From contig JADJOB010000002.1 of the NCBI GenBank assembly GCA_016714025.1, forward strand, positions 1,458,001 to 1,522,000: a DNA stretch of 64,000 nucleotides, in the 5' to 3' direction. The position numbers and the translations under genes are program-made. The notes beneath the pieces were generated by a model, which saw nothing but the letters and a program-made list of their open reading frames with translations, ran no database searches and was not told the DNA's origin. Of the stretch, positions 34,070 through 42,741 are shown piece by piece. The stretch's first letter is position 1. Every line of letters begins with the position of its first letter. The DNA comes from Saprospiraceae bacterium. Lineage in GTDB: Bacteria > Bacteroidota > Bacteroidia > Chitinophagales > Saprospiraceae.

Positions 34070-35137
34070 ATGTCACATGAATTGTACGAGTTAAGAGTAC
34101 AAAATATAAGCCGCGAAACCGATGATTGTGTAAGTGTTGAATTTGCAGTTCCGGATTCATTACATGATATTTTTCAATATACACAGGGCCAATACATTAG
34201 TCTGGAAAAGGAACTAAATGGTCAACTTTTACGCAGATCGTATTCCTTGTGTTCAGCCCCTTTTGAAAAAAAATGGCGTATTGCAGTTAAAGAAGTACAC
34301 AACGGGGTTTTTAGTTGTTTTGTGAATCAACAACTTAAAATTGGAGATGTCCTTTCCGTTCAGGTACCCGCTGGACGATTTTTTACAAAACTGAATCCAG
34401 CCCAATCCAAGCGCTATGTATTTTTTGCAGCGGGAAGTGGCATCACACCGATACTGGGAATTATTAAACAAATTTTAAAGGTAGAGCCCGAAAGTTCTGT
34501 ACTATTATTTTATGGCAGTCAACGAACGGAGCAAATCATATTTCTGGAAGAATTATTAGCGCTAAAAAATTTAAATAAAGAACGACTTGCGCTTCATTTT
34601 TTACTTTCCAGGGAAGAAACTGAAGAAGAATTATTTCACGGTAGAATCAATGCAGAGAAATTAAAACGATTTGCCCAAAGCATCTTTAAAATTGAAGACA
34701 TCGATGAGTTTTTCATGTGCGGACCAGAAACCATGATCCTTGAACTCCGCGAACAACTTCAGCAAATGGGAGTGGATCCTCATCATATCCATATGGAATT
34801 GTTTGGGGTGCAAATCCAAAAACCAAAACCACATTTTGATCATGCTGCTGAATCAGACAACTGTTTGGTACGGATGACCTTGGATGGACGCACCTTTGAA
34901 TTTAATTTACCATTCAATACAGATAATTTATTGGATGCAGCTTTAAAGCAAGGTGCAAATTTACCTTATGCATGCAAGGGGGGAGTTTGTTGTACTTGCA
35001 AAACCAAACTTGTAAAAGGCGATGTAGAAATGATGGTTAATTATGGATTGGAAGTTGATGAAATTGAAAATGGATATATTTTAAGTTGCCAATCTTTTCC
35101 TAAATCTTCAAAAATTGAAGTCAATTTTGACAAATAA
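34070..35137 (+). CDS. paaE: Phenylacetyl-CoA epoxidase reductase subunit
   Basis: PaaE passes electrons from NADPH through FAD and a 2Fe-2S cluster to the PaaA di-iron centre. 355 aa: FAD-binding domain (LLRRSYSLCSAP, about 44-55), NAD(P)-binding part (YVFFAAGSGITPILGIIK) and a C-terminal plant-type ferredoxin domain with PYACKGGVCCTCKTK and a distal Cys in ILSCQSFP. It is first in the operon, before paaA; in E. coli it comes last of paaABCDE. The spacing to paaA is 43 bp. Confidence 0.94.
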   Translation: MSHELYELRVQNISRETDDCVSVEFAVPDSLHDIFQYTQGQYISLEKELNGQLLRRSYSLCSAPFEKKWRIAVKEVHNGVFSCFVNQQLKIGDVLSVQVPAGRFFTKLNPAQSKRYVFFAAGSGITPILGIIKQILKVEPESSVLLFYGSQRTEQIIFLEELLALKNLNKERLALHFLLSREETEEELFHGRINAEKLKRFAQSIFKIEDIDEFFMCGPETMILELREQLQQMGVDPHHIHMELFGVQIQKPKPHFDHAAESDNCLVRMTLDGRTFEFNLPFNTDNLLDAALKQGANLPYACKGGVCCTCKTKLVKGDVEMMVNYGLEVDEIENGYILSCQSFPKSSKIEVNFDK

Positions 35138-35180
35138 CAAGCATTTAATTAATTGAACCTAGTAGTAAATAGTACAGCCT

Positions 35181-36116
35181 ATGATGCGCATTGATTTGGA
35201 AGGACATTTTCAGGAAAAAATTGATAAAGAAGAACGGATTGAAGCTAAAGATTGGATGCCTGAGGCCTATCGTAAAACTTTGATTCGACAAATCAGCCAG
35301 CATGCTCATTCTGAAATCGTTGGGATGCTTCCTGAAGGAAACTGGATTACCCGAGCTCCCAGTTTAAAACGTAAAGCCATCTTGTTAGCAAAAATTCAAG
35401 ATGAAGCAGGTCATGGATTGTATTTATACAGTGCGTGTGAAACCCTGGGAATTGATCGGGAAGAATTACTCAATGAATTACATACGGGCAAAGCAAAATA
35501 TTCTTCGATTTTTAATTATCCGGCATTGACCTGGGCAGACATGGGTGCCATTGGCTGGTTGGTTGATGGAGCGGCCATTATGAATCAAATCCCTTTATGC
35601 CGAACTTCCTACGGACCTTATTCAAGAGCCATGATCCGGATTTGTAAAGAAGAAAGTTTTCATCAACGGCAAGGTTATGAAATTATGCTGACGCTTTCCA
35701 AAGGAACCGAGGTACAAAAAAATATGGCTCAAGATGCTTTAAACCGATGGTGGTGGCCAAGTATCATGATGTTTGGTCCGAATGATAATGATTCAACTCA
35801 CTCTGCTCAAAGTATTAAGTGGAAAATAAAGCGCTTTTCTAATGACGAATTACGCCAACGATTTATTGATATGACCGTTCCACAAGCTGAATTAATTGGT
35901 TTGAAAATTCCAGATCCGGATTTGAAGTGGAATGAAGAACGCAAATCCTATGATTTTGGAAAAATTAATTGGGATGAATTTTGGAATGTCGTCAAAGGAA
36001 ATGGTCCTTGCAATAAACAACGTCTGCATGACCGAATTAAAGCCTATGAAAATGGTGAATGGGTTCGGGATGCTGCGGTAGCTTATGCGGAGAAGAGGAG
36101 GGAGAAATGTAATTAA
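35181..36116 (+). CDS. paaA: Phenylacetyl-CoA 1,2-epoxidase catalytic subunit
   Basis: The 311-aa di-iron oxygenase subunit that epoxidises the aromatic ring of phenylacetyl-CoA. The ferritin-like carboxylate/His ligands are visible in ISQHAHSEIVGMLPEGNW, LAKIQDEAGHGLYLYSA and CKEESFHQRQGYEI. Either of two adjacent ATG codons (35181 or 35184) may start it. The 3' end of the gene runs straight into a heptamer repeat: its stop codon lies inside the repeat at 36111-36159. Confidence 0.96.
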   Translation: MMRIDLEGHFQEKIDKEERIEAKDWMPEAYRKTLIRQISQHAHSEIVGMLPEGNWITRAPSLKRKAILLAKIQDEAGHGLYLYSACETLGIDREELLNELHTGKAKYSSIFNYPALTWADMGAIGWLVDGAAIMNQIPLCRTSYGPYSRAMIRICKEESFHQRQGYEIMLTLSKGTEVQKNMAQDALNRWWWPSIMMFGPNDNDSTHSAQSIKWKIKRFSNDELRQRFIDMTVPQAELIGLKIPDPDLKWNEERKSYDFGKINWDEFWNVVKGNGPCNKQRLHDRIKAYENGEWVRDAAVAYAEKRREKCN

Positions 36117-36159
36117 GAATTAAAAATTAAGAATTAAGAATTACGAATTAAGAATTACA
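36111..36159 (+). repeat. Heptamer tandem repeat (AATTAAG/AATTACG), 7 units
   Basis: Seven consecutive 7-bp units: aattaag, aattaaa, aattaag, aattaag, aattacg, aattaag, aattaca. The first unit includes the paaA stop codon. The same heptamer occurs at 47493-47548 and 61541-61569. Confidence 0.9.
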
Positions 36160-36173
36160 ATGATTTTATTTAC

Positions 36174-36237
36174 CAACAGCCCAACAGCCCAACAGTCTAA
36201 CAGCCCAACAGTCTAATAGTCTAATAATCCTACAGCA
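36174..36237 (+). repeat. Octamer tandem repeat (CAACAGCC-like), 8 units
   Basis: Eight 8-bp units drift from caacagcc through caacagtc and taacagcc to taatagtc and taataatc, then ctacagca. It lies within the operon between paaA and paaB, ending 12 bp before the paaB ATG. Confidence 0.9.
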
Positions 36238-36249
36238 AAAAAACCTCCT

Positions 36250-36531
36250 ATGAAAAATTGGCCCTTATTTGAAATATTTATCCGGAGCAAATCTGGATTG
36301 AATCACAAACATGTTGGAAGTCTGCATGCAGCAGATGCACAAATGGCGATTGAAAATGCGCGAGATGTTTATACGCGCAGGCAGGAAGGCATTAGTATCT
36401 GGGTTGTTGAATCAAAATATATTAGTGCTTCGGATCCGGTAGATAGTGATCCCTTTTTTGAACCTGCTTTGGATAAAATTTATAGGCATCCTACTTTTTA
36501 CGATTTGCCGGATGAAGTAAAACACATGTAA
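36250..36531 (+). CDS. paaB: Phenylacetyl-CoA epoxidase subunit B
   Basis: A 93-aa small subunit of the PaaABCE complex: WPLFEIFIRSKSGLNHKHVG, LHAADAQMAIENARDVYTRR and EGISIWVVESKYI are the standard PaaB blocks. Its stop codon directly abuts the paaC ATG (36532), implying coupled translation. It is separated from paaA by two simple-sequence repeats. Confidence 0.95.
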   Translation: MKNWPLFEIFIRSKSGLNHKHVGSLHAADAQMAIENARDVYTRRQEGISIWVVESKYISASDPVDSDPFFEPALDKIYRHPTFYDLPDEVKHM

Positions 36532-37293
36532 ATGAATACCAATTCTCAACATAAAATTGATTACCTGCTTTATCTTGCGGATACTGCATTGATATTGGGT
36601 CAACGCCTTGGGGAATGGTGTGGCCATGGACCGGTTTTAGAGCAAGACATTGCCATGACCAATATTTCATTGGATTACATAGGTCGCTCCAGATTACTTT
36701 ATCAATACATTGCTACTCTTTCTGAAACAGAAACAGATGAAGATCGGCTTGCTTTTTTAAGAGATGAGCGTGAATTTAAAAATGTATTGTTAGCTGAACA
36801 TCCAAATGTTGATTTTGCATATTCTGTTGGCAGGCAGTTTTTATTGGAAGCTTTTCATTTTCCCTATTATACTGCTTTAAAAAACAGTGCAGATCCTAAG
36901 CTTGCAGCAATCGCAGAAAAAACGGTGAAAGAAACAGCTTATCATTTAAAATGGAGTGCAGAATGGGTCATCCGATTGGGTGATGGCACCTCCGTTTCAC
37001 ATCAAAAAATGCAAACGGCTTTGGACGAATTATGGTCCTATACTGGAGAATTATTTACACCCGCCACATACGAGCAAAGCATGTTGGAAGAACAAGTAGC
37101 ACCAGATTTAAGCTTAATTCAAAACAGCTGGAATCAGAAAGTACAGCAAGTCCTTGTTGAAGCAACTTTGGTTCAACCTCAAAATCAGTGGATGCAATCA
37201 GGGGGAAAAACAGGTATTCACACAGAAGCCATGGGTTATATTTTAGCAGATATGCAATACATGCAACGCTCCTATCCGGGATTGACCTGGTAA
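36532..37293 (+). CDS. paaC: Phenylacetyl-CoA epoxidase structural subunit
   Basis: 253 aa, ferritin-like fold related to PaaA but structural. Recognisable blocks are YLLYLADTALILGQRLGEWC, DIAMTNISLDYIGRSRLLYQ, FLRDEREFKNVLLAE and VKETAYHLKWSAEWVIRLGD. It pairs with PaaA to form the core of the oxygenase. It begins immediately after the paaB stop and paaD follows 48 bp later. Confidence 0.95.
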   Translation: MNTNSQHKIDYLLYLADTALILGQRLGEWCGHGPVLEQDIAMTNISLDYIGRSRLLYQYIATLSETETDEDRLAFLRDEREFKNVLLAEHPNVDFAYSVGRQFLLEAFHFPYYTALKNSADPKLAAIAEKTVKETAYHLKWSAEWVIRLGDGTSVSHQKMQTALDELWSYTGELFTPATYEQSMLEEQVAPDLSLIQNSWNQKVQQVLVEATLVQPQNQWMQSGGKTGIHTEAMGYILADMQYMQRSYPGLTW

Positions 37294-37341
37294 AGGTTTA
37301 TATATGGATAGAGGTCCAGCCTTTTTTTGATAATAAACAAG

Positions 37342-37824
37342 ATGATCACAAGGGAACATATTTTCGAAATTTTAGAAACTGTATTGGATCCTGAAGTTCC
37401 CGTATTGAGTGTCGTTGATTTGGGAATTATTCGCAAGGTAGAAATCCTCAATGAACACGTTAAAATTCAAATCACACCTACTTATACCGGTTGCCCTGCA
37501 ATGAAATTGATAGAAATGAATTTGCAAGCGGCCTTTGATGCAGAAAAAATTTCAGTAAGCATCGAAACGATTTTAAGTCCAGCCTGGACTACCGATTGGA
37601 TGAGTGCCAATGGAAAACAAAAATTAATAGAATACGGCATTGCAGCTCCTGTTGGATTTTCAGGACGCATTCCGGCATTATTCGAAAAAGAAATTGCGGT
37701 TGCTTGTCCGAGATGTCAGTCAGAACACACGGAAAAAATCAGCGAGTTTGGTTCGACAGCCTGCAAGGCACTTTACCGATGTTTGGATTGCAAAGAGCCC
37801 TTCGATTATTTTAAATGTCATTAA
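37342..37824 (+). CDS. paaD: Phenylacetate pathway Fe-S assembly protein
   Basis: About 160 aa: an N-terminal MIP18/DUF59 domain (LDPEVPVLSVVDLGIIRKVE and PTYTGCPAMKLIE) and a C-terminal zinc-binding tail (CPRCQSEHTEKISEFGSTAC and CLDCKEPFDYFKCH). PaaD is thought to help mature the epoxidase metal centres. ATG at 37342 is preferred over a ttg five codons upstream. The 3' end overlaps possible early starts of paaG. Confidence 0.93.
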   Translation: MITREHIFEILETVLDPEVPVLSVVDLGIIRKVEILNEHVKIQITPTYTGCPAMKLIEMNLQAAFDAEKISVSIETILSPAWTTDWMSANGKQKLIEYGIAAPVGFSGRIPALFEKEIAVACPRCQSEHTEKISEFGSTACKALYRCLDCKEPFDYFKCH

Positions 37825-37841
37825 TGCGTATATTTGAAAGT

Positions 37842-38618
37842 ATGGAATTTATAAATTATCAATTGGAAGATTCAATAGCCTGGATTACCTTAAATCGGCC
37901 ACAAGTTTTTAATTCATTTCATCGTGGAATGGCTATGGAATTAATTCAATTATTGGATGCCATTCAAGCAGATGATTCCGTACGTTGTGTAGTGATTACA
38001 GGAACAGGGAAAGCATTTTGTGCCGGACAAGATTTACAGGAGGCCATGGATCCAAACGGACCTGGATTGGAAAAAATATTGAAAGAACATTACAATCCAA
38101 TCATTCTAAAAATCAGAAATCTGGATAAGCCGGTACTTGCTGCTGTAAATGGGGTTGCTGCCGGAGCAGGTGCCAACATAGCATTGGCATGTGATGTGGT
38201 GGTTGCCAGTGAATCGGCTTCATTCATTCAGGCATTTTCAAAAATTGGATTGGTACCAGATAGCGGTGGCAGTTATTTCTTGCCCAGATTGATAGGGTGG
38301 AATAAAGCTTCAGCTTTAATAATGACAGGCGATAAATGTACAGCCAGTGAAGCATTCCAATCAGGAATGATTTATAAAATGTTTAAAGATGATGAGTTTA
38401 AAGAGGAGTTTCACAAGCTTGCACTTAAAATTGCACAAATGCCAACCAAAGCATTGGCTTTGACTAAAAAATTATTGAATCAAAGTTTTAGCAATAATTT
38501 AGAAGAACAATTACAGGCCGAATTAAAGTATCAAAAAGAAGCCGGTGAGACGGCAGATTACACAGAAGGAACGCAGGCGTTTTTGGAAAAACGGTTGCCA
38601 GTTTTTAAAGGCAAGTAA
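37842..38618 (+). CDS. paaG: 2-(1,2-epoxy-1,2-dihydrophenyl)acetyl-CoA isomerase
   Basis: A crotonase-fold enzyme that isomerises ring-epoxide to oxepin-CoA. Diagnostic PaaG segments are TGTGKAFCAGQDLQEA, LKEHYNPIILKIRNLDKPVL, AAVNGVAAGAGANIALACD and KIGLVPDSGGSYFLPRLIG, which holds the catalytic Asp. I choose ATG 37842 (MEFINYQLED), where known PaaG proteins begin; an upstream ATG at 37815 would overlap paaD. A 12-bp gap separates it from paaH. Confidence 0.93.
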   Translation: MEFINYQLEDSIAWITLNRPQVFNSFHRGMAMELIQLLDAIQADDSVRCVVITGTGKAFCAGQDLQEAMDPNGPGLEKILKEHYNPIILKIRNLDKPVLAAVNGVAAGAGANIALACDVVVASESASFIQAFSKIGLVPDSGGSYFLPRLIGWNKASALIMTGDKCTASEAFQSGMIYKMFKDDEFKEEFHKLALKIAQMPTKALALTKKLLNQSFSNNLEEQLQAELKYQKEAGETADYTEGTQAFLEKRLPVFKGK

Positions 38619-38630
38619 GACCATCAATTC

Positions 38631-39761
38631 ATGAAAACATTTAAAATAGGAGTCATAGGTGCAGGTACCATGGGCATTGGAATTGCTCAACTTGCAGCAC
38701 AATCTGGTCATGAAGTGATCTTGTATGATGAAATGGAGTCAGCCATGCAAGCTGCACAAAAAAAATTACAAGAGGTATGTAATAAGCTGGTAGAGAAATC
38801 CAAATTAACTCCACAGGAAGCTGTGGCGATCATGGGTCGGCTTTATTTTGTCAACCAGTTGCAAGCTTTTGAATCCTGTCATTTAATTATTGAAGCCATC
38901 GTTGAAAATTTACAAGTCAAAAAAAGTTTATATTCAAAGCTGGAATCGGTTGTTTCAACAGAATGCATACTTGCAAGCAATACCTCTTCATTGAGTATTT
39001 CAGCATTGGCCGCAGCGTGCAACAATTCATCGCGCGTTATTGGACTGCATTTTTTTAACCCGGTACCATTAATGCCATTGGTTGAAATCATTCCGGCTGT
39101 TCAAACCAATCGGATTCATGTAGATTCATTGCAATCTCTCATGGAGTCCTGGTCAAAATGGCCGGTAGTGGCAAAGGACACACCCGGTTTTATTGTAAAC
39201 CGTATAGCGCGTCCGTATTATTCAGAAGCGATACGTATCTACGAAGAAGGCTTTGCAGATTTTGCCAGCATTGATTATGCCATGACCAGTATTTATGGTT
39301 TTAAAATGGGACCTTTTGCGCTGATGGATTTTATTGGCAACGATATAAATTATGCGGTGACCCATTCTGTTTGGGAGTCTTGTTTTTTTGAAAGCCGATA
39401 CAAACCTTCATTTACGCAACGCAATTTAGTGGCTGCAAATTGGTTGGGAAAAAAAACAGGGAAAGGGTATTATGATTATTCAAAAGAATTGCCAGTGCCC
39501 AATGCAAGCGACCCTGAATTAATTAAAAATATTGCCTGGCGTATTTTAGTCATTCTGATCAATGAAGCCTACGATGCTTTGTATTATAAATTGGCAAGCT
39601 ATCAGGATATTGAAGCGGCTATGACCAAGGGCGTCAATTATCCAAAAGGCTTATTGTCCTGGGGCGAAGAAATTGGAAAACAACATTGTATTGATACCAT
39701 GAATCGCTTGTATTTGAATTATAAGGAAGAGCGATACAGACCCAGTCAGGGACTTTTGTAA
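38631..39761 (+). CDS. paaH: 3-hydroxyacyl-CoA (3-hydroxyadipyl-CoA) dehydrogenase
   Basis: 376 aa with an N-terminal NAD-binding Rossmann motif (GVIGAGTMGIGIAQLAAQSG) and the catalytic region NTSSLSISALAAAC followed by RVIGLHFFNPVPLMPLVEII, then C-terminal 3HCDH domains (KDTPGFIVNRIARPYYSEA). It is shorter than the ~475-aa E. coli PaaH, matching the Bacteroidota form. Position in the paa operon points to 3-hydroxyadipyl-CoA oxidation. It is the last gene of this block; the operon stops about 275 bp before an unrelated lipoprotein gene. Confidence 0.92.
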   Translation: MKTFKIGVIGAGTMGIGIAQLAAQSGHEVILYDEMESAMQAAQKKLQEVCNKLVEKSKLTPQEAVAIMGRLYFVNQLQAFESCHLIIEAIVENLQVKKSLYSKLESVVSTECILASNTSSLSISALAAACNNSSRVIGLHFFNPVPLMPLVEIIPAVQTNRIHVDSLQSLMESWSKWPVVAKDTPGFIVNRIARPYYSEAIRIYEEGFADFASIDYAMTSIYGFKMGPFALMDFIGNDINYAVTHSVWESCFFESRYKPSFTQRNLVAANWLGKKTGKGYYDYSKELPVPNASDPELIKNIAWRILVILINEAYDALYYKLASYQDIEAAMTKGVNYPKGLLSWGEEIGKQHCIDTMNRLYLNYKEERYRPSQGLL

Positions 39762-39817
39762 TTGGATTGTTTGTCTTATATTGCATGTATAAATTAATAT
39801 CAAATTACTGAATTAGT

Positions 39818-39825
39818 TATTTTTG
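39818..39825 (+). promoter_or_regulatory. -7 element upstream of the PQQ-like lipoprotein
   Basis: TATTTTTG matches TAnnTTTG. It lies 57 bp after the paaH stop and about 210 bp before the next gene, implying a separate transcript with a long leader. Confidence 0.4.
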
Positions 39826-40037
39826 GACAAATTGATCAGTCTGATGCAGTGGTACCAGCACAATCGGCGCAAAATTTTCCTGGATGTACCAATCGAAGAG
39901 AAATGCTAAAAAGCAACCACCAACAAATGAGAAATGATTCAAATACAAAATTACGAATGGATGAGTTGTTGTATGGAGAAATTGGAACTGGTATGCAAGT
40001 TTATGATTCATTTTTTCAAACACCTCGAAAATAAGAA

Positions 40038-41288
40038 ATGAAATTGAATTTATTTCTATTTGTGGTTGTTTTGTTTTCAAACTGTAGCGATGATATTGTA
40101 ATTCCGGATTTACCGCCAGTTGTTCCAAAAGATACTCTTGTTATAAAATGGAAGCAATTATTGTCTGATGATTTTATTTCACGATACAATTCAAAACCAT
40201 TAATAAAAGATGACCAGGTAATTTCATCAAAATACGATTTACTCTCAACTGAAATTGAACCAATCTATGCATTTAATAAGCACACAGGAGCCATAAATTG
40301 GGTCTGGAATGACTATTTATTTCCTGAGAATGGGGAAGATGTTCGCTGGTGTCAATCATTCTCCAATTCAATTTATTGTTGTTCTATGGAGGCTTTTTAT
40401 ACTATTGATTGGCAAACAGGGCAAACGGTTAAAAATTTTCATTTAAAGTCGCAACGTGATCTTTTTGGTAATGTTTATGGAGGGTATGTATTTGATAATA
40501 TGGCTTTCCCAATAGGAAGATTTACAGATCCTGGTGAGACAAGAATTTACAACTCCCAAATTTATTCTTTAAATTTAGAAAATCTATCCCTGTTTCCGAT
40601 CATTAAATTTCAGGTAGATAGTTTTGGGGACCCTTTATTGATAGCACCTGAAATTTACAAAAATAGGGATGGGCATATTTTATTAATTGGCAGATGCTGG
40701 CGACGTGAAACCAAAAGTTATTGGATTAGCAGAATAAATATCTTCTGTTATAACTACACTCTTAATAAGTATGAGTGGCAACTGGATTCAATCGAAGATG
40801 TAAAGCACGATCGTACGACCAAAACAATAGACGACAGAATTTATTACCAGGTTGCGTATGGGGTTTATTGTCTGGATTTGAAGACTGGAGCGATAATTTG
40901 GAAGTATCTTTTTAATGACAAGGCATTTGTTAGATCAGATCTATTAATAGCTGATTCAAAAATATTTTTAAGTTCTTCAAGTTCTGGTCATGTATTTGCA
41001 TTGGATCAATATACTGGAAAGTTAATTTGGTCCAATACCAAGAATGAAGAAACCGGTGCGGGATCAAATGGAAAATTGACCTATTATAAAAACAGGTTAT
41101 ATTATTCAGATGGAAGGATCTTTATTTTAGATGCATCAACCGGAAAACTGTTACATAAGTACAGTTCACCAAATTATAATAAATTGTATGACGATCCGCT
41201 GATATCAGATATCACAATTGATGAGCAGACGGATTTGATGTATTTTGCAGATGGTTACTTTATGATGTGCGCAGAGTTGCCAAAGTAA
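40038..41288 (+). CDS. PQQ-like beta-propeller lipoprotein
   Basis: 416 aa. A lipoprotein signal (MKLNLFLFVVVLFSNCSDD, Cys in FSNC) is followed by blades with the tryptophan-docking style of PQQ-like repeats: NKHTGAINWVW, DWQTGQTVKNF, DLKTGAIIWKYLF, DQYTGKLIWSNTK and DASTGKLLHKY. Similar propellers act as scaffolds (BamB) or as PQQ enzymes; no PQQ-binding catalytic residues can be confirmed, so a binding role is more likely. It interrupts the paa genes without obvious functional connection. Confidence 0.8.
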   Translation: MKLNLFLFVVVLFSNCSDDIVIPDLPPVVPKDTLVIKWKQLLSDDFISRYNSKPLIKDDQVISSKYDLLSTEIEPIYAFNKHTGAINWVWNDYLFPENGEDVRWCQSFSNSIYCCSMEAFYTIDWQTGQTVKNFHLKSQRDLFGNVYGGYVFDNMAFPIGRFTDPGETRIYNSQIYSLNLENLSLFPIIKFQVDSFGDPLLIAPEIYKNRDGHILLIGRCWRRETKSYWISRINIFCYNYTLNKYEWQLDSIEDVKHDRTTKTIDDRIYYQVAYGVYCLDLKTGAIIWKYLFNDKAFVRSDLLIADSKIFLSSSSSGHVFALDQYTGKLIWSNTKNEETGAGSNGKLTYYKNRLYYSDGRIFILDASTGKLLHKYSSPNYNKLYDDPLISDITIDEQTDLMYFADGYFMMCAELPK

Positions 41289-41315
41289 GAATAATCCAAG
41301 CCAAGTACAATTTAA

Positions 41316-42110
41316 TTATTCCTTATAAAACAGTGATTTTGTTCCGTTGCTACTGGTAATCAGCATTGCGCCATTTTCTATATAATATTTTCCGAGATGG
41401 ACAGTATTGGTTTTGCCATCTTCGATAGAAACCAGATACAGTTGATTGGAAACATTGTACCAAAATACATTGGGCAATGCCTGAAATCCACCTTCACTTT
41501 GTCCTAAATAATTGGATCCACTCAAATTTGTTTGCGATCCTCCATCGGCTACTGCGCCGTTGCTGTAAAGGATTAATTTTTGACTTGAACTTGCACCCAT
41601 ATAAGTATCTCCAAATCCGGAATTGTATTGTTCTTCTTTTCTCCAAATTCCGCTTAGTTCAGGATGATGTTGAGCATCTTTTGGAAATTTAAAATTTATG
41701 GACTGGTTGCCTTGGCTTGAATTTGAATGAGCAGGTGGCTTAGCATCAGATGCTTGTTGATCTCGTATCAAGTTAAATACCAGAGGTTCTGTCATTCCAA
41801 TTTCTGCTAAAAATAAAGAGACGATTAATTGATGTGATTCCAACTTTGCGCTAAATTGAAAATCAAGTCCCATGGATACCTCAGTTGCGAATCCTACTAA
41901 TTGAGATTCTTTTAATTCAGCTTTGATGTTGAATTTTTGTTGGCTGTCTTCCATAGCTCCTTGATACTGATTGGCAGAAACAAGTTGCAAATTGAGCTTA
42001 ACCTGATCTCCATTGACCTGTCCTGAATACATTCCATTATAGGATGTTTGAGAAAAAACATTCACAAAATAGCAGGTGGTTAATAGTAAAAAGCAAGTTG
42101 TTTTTTTCAT
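41316..42110 (-). CDS. Secreted protein of unknown function
   Basis: About 264 aa from ATG 42110, giving a signal peptide MKKTTCFLLLTTCYFVNVFS. A start at 42131 would fall within the -7 box at 42129-42136 and is rejected. The N-terminal half (YNGMYSGQVNGDQVKLNLQL, about 20-125) has a lipocalin/META-like beta pattern. The C-terminal half has SGIWRKEEQYNSGFGDTYM and ends in LGKYYIENGAMLITSSNG. Both halves resemble the extracellular beta modules of many Bacteroidota secreted proteins. No enzyme motif. Its gene points away from paaI. Confidence 0.7.
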   Translation of the reverse strand: MKKTTCFLLLTTCYFVNVFSQTSYNGMYSGQVNGDQVKLNLQLVSANQYQGAMEDSQQKFNIKAELKESQLVGFATEVSMGLDFQFSAKLESHQLIVSLFLAEIGMTEPLVFNLIRDQQASDAKPPAHSNSSQGNQSINFKFPKDAQHHPELSGIWRKEEQYNSGFGDTYMGASSSQKLILYSNGAVADGGSQTNLSGSNYLGQSEGGFQALPNVFWYNVSNQLYLVSIEDGKTNTVHLGKYYIENGAMLITSSNGTKSLFYKE

Positions 42111-42128
42111 GTGAACGAAGTACTTAAT

Positions 42129-42136
42129 CAAAGTTA
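42129..42136 (-). promoter_or_regulatory. -7 element of the secreted-protein gene
   Basis: Minus-strand TAACTTTG matches TAnnTTTG and ends 18 bp before the preferred ATG at 42110. Confidence 0.55.
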
Positions 42137-42247
42137 AACAATTAAATCTGAATTAAGAATTTGAGCAATTGTAAATGCTAGGGTATTGTATTATTATAAC
42201 TTCAAGGGGTTTTAGGTCCGGATTTTATAAATGATCCATTCATTGAT

Positions 42248-42255
42248 TACTTTTG
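42248..42255 (+). promoter_or_regulatory. -7 element of paaI
   Basis: TACTTTTG matches TAnnTTTG. It overlaps a possible ttg start at 42253, which favours the ATG at 42271. Confidence 0.55.
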
Positions 42256-42270
42256 AATAAAATTGATGGC

Positions 42271-42690
42271 ATGAATTCAAAATCCAGAGTAACGGAAATT
42301 GTGGATCAGATGTATTTTAATGATCCTTTTAGTTTGTGGTTGGGGATTGAGCGAATTGAAGAGGGCTTGGGGTATGCAAAAGTTCGGATGAAGGTTCGCA
42401 AAGAAATGTTGAACGGATTTGGGGTCGCACACGGCGGGATTAGTTTTTCATTAGCAGACAGTGCTTTTGCATTTGCCTGCAACAGCCATGGTAAGCATGC
42501 GGTATCGATAGAGTGTTCGGTAAATCATGTTCGGCCTATTTTTGAAGGAGACGAATTAACTGCAGAAGCCAAGGAAGTATCGAGAACCAAAACTTTGGGA
42601 AATTACGATGTAGTAGTTCGCAATCAAAAGGAGGTCATAGTGGCTTTATTTAAAGGACTAGTTTTTGTAAAGGATACCGAATGGAAATAA
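42271..42690 (+). CDS. paaI: Hydroxyphenylacetyl-CoA thioesterase
   Basis: A hot-dog-fold thioesterase of about 139 aa. Family signature: GFGVAHGGISFSLADSAFAFACNSHG (broken here into GFGVAHGGISFSLADSAF and its continuation), with the catalytic Asp in the ADSAF helix and VNHVRPIFEGDELTA on the next strand. PaaI hydrolyses dead-end CoA esters and frees CoA during phenylacetate breakdown. It has its own promoter and stands alone between unrelated genes, about 2.5 kb from paaH. Confidence 0.9.
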   Translation: MNSKSRVTEIVDQMYFNDPFSLWLGIERIEEGLGYAKVRMKVRKEMLNGFGVAHGGISFSLADSAFAFACNSHGKHAVSIECSVNHVRPIFEGDELTAEAKEVSRTKTLGNYDVVVRNQKEVIVALFKGLVFVKDTEWK

Positions 42691-42692
42691 AA

Positions 42693-42720
42693 AAACCGTT
42701 GAAGCGAACTCCAACGGTTT
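42693..42720. terminator. Bidirectional terminator between paaI and the 4-TM gene
   Basis: aaaccgttg (42693-42701) pairs with caacggttt (42712-42720). On the minus strand it is followed by a run of seven T, and on the plus strand by ttataaaa. It therefore serves mainly the minus-strand gene but lies 3 bp after the paaI stop. Confidence 0.85.
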
Positions 42721-42741
42721 ATAAAAAATGTGATTATTCAA

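Noticed and set aside
39817..40128. Small open frames between paaH and the PQQ-like lipoprotein (plus 39849-40034 and the minus strand)
   Set aside because: No homology recognised, no start support, and the two strands compete; treated as leader sequence of the downstream gene.
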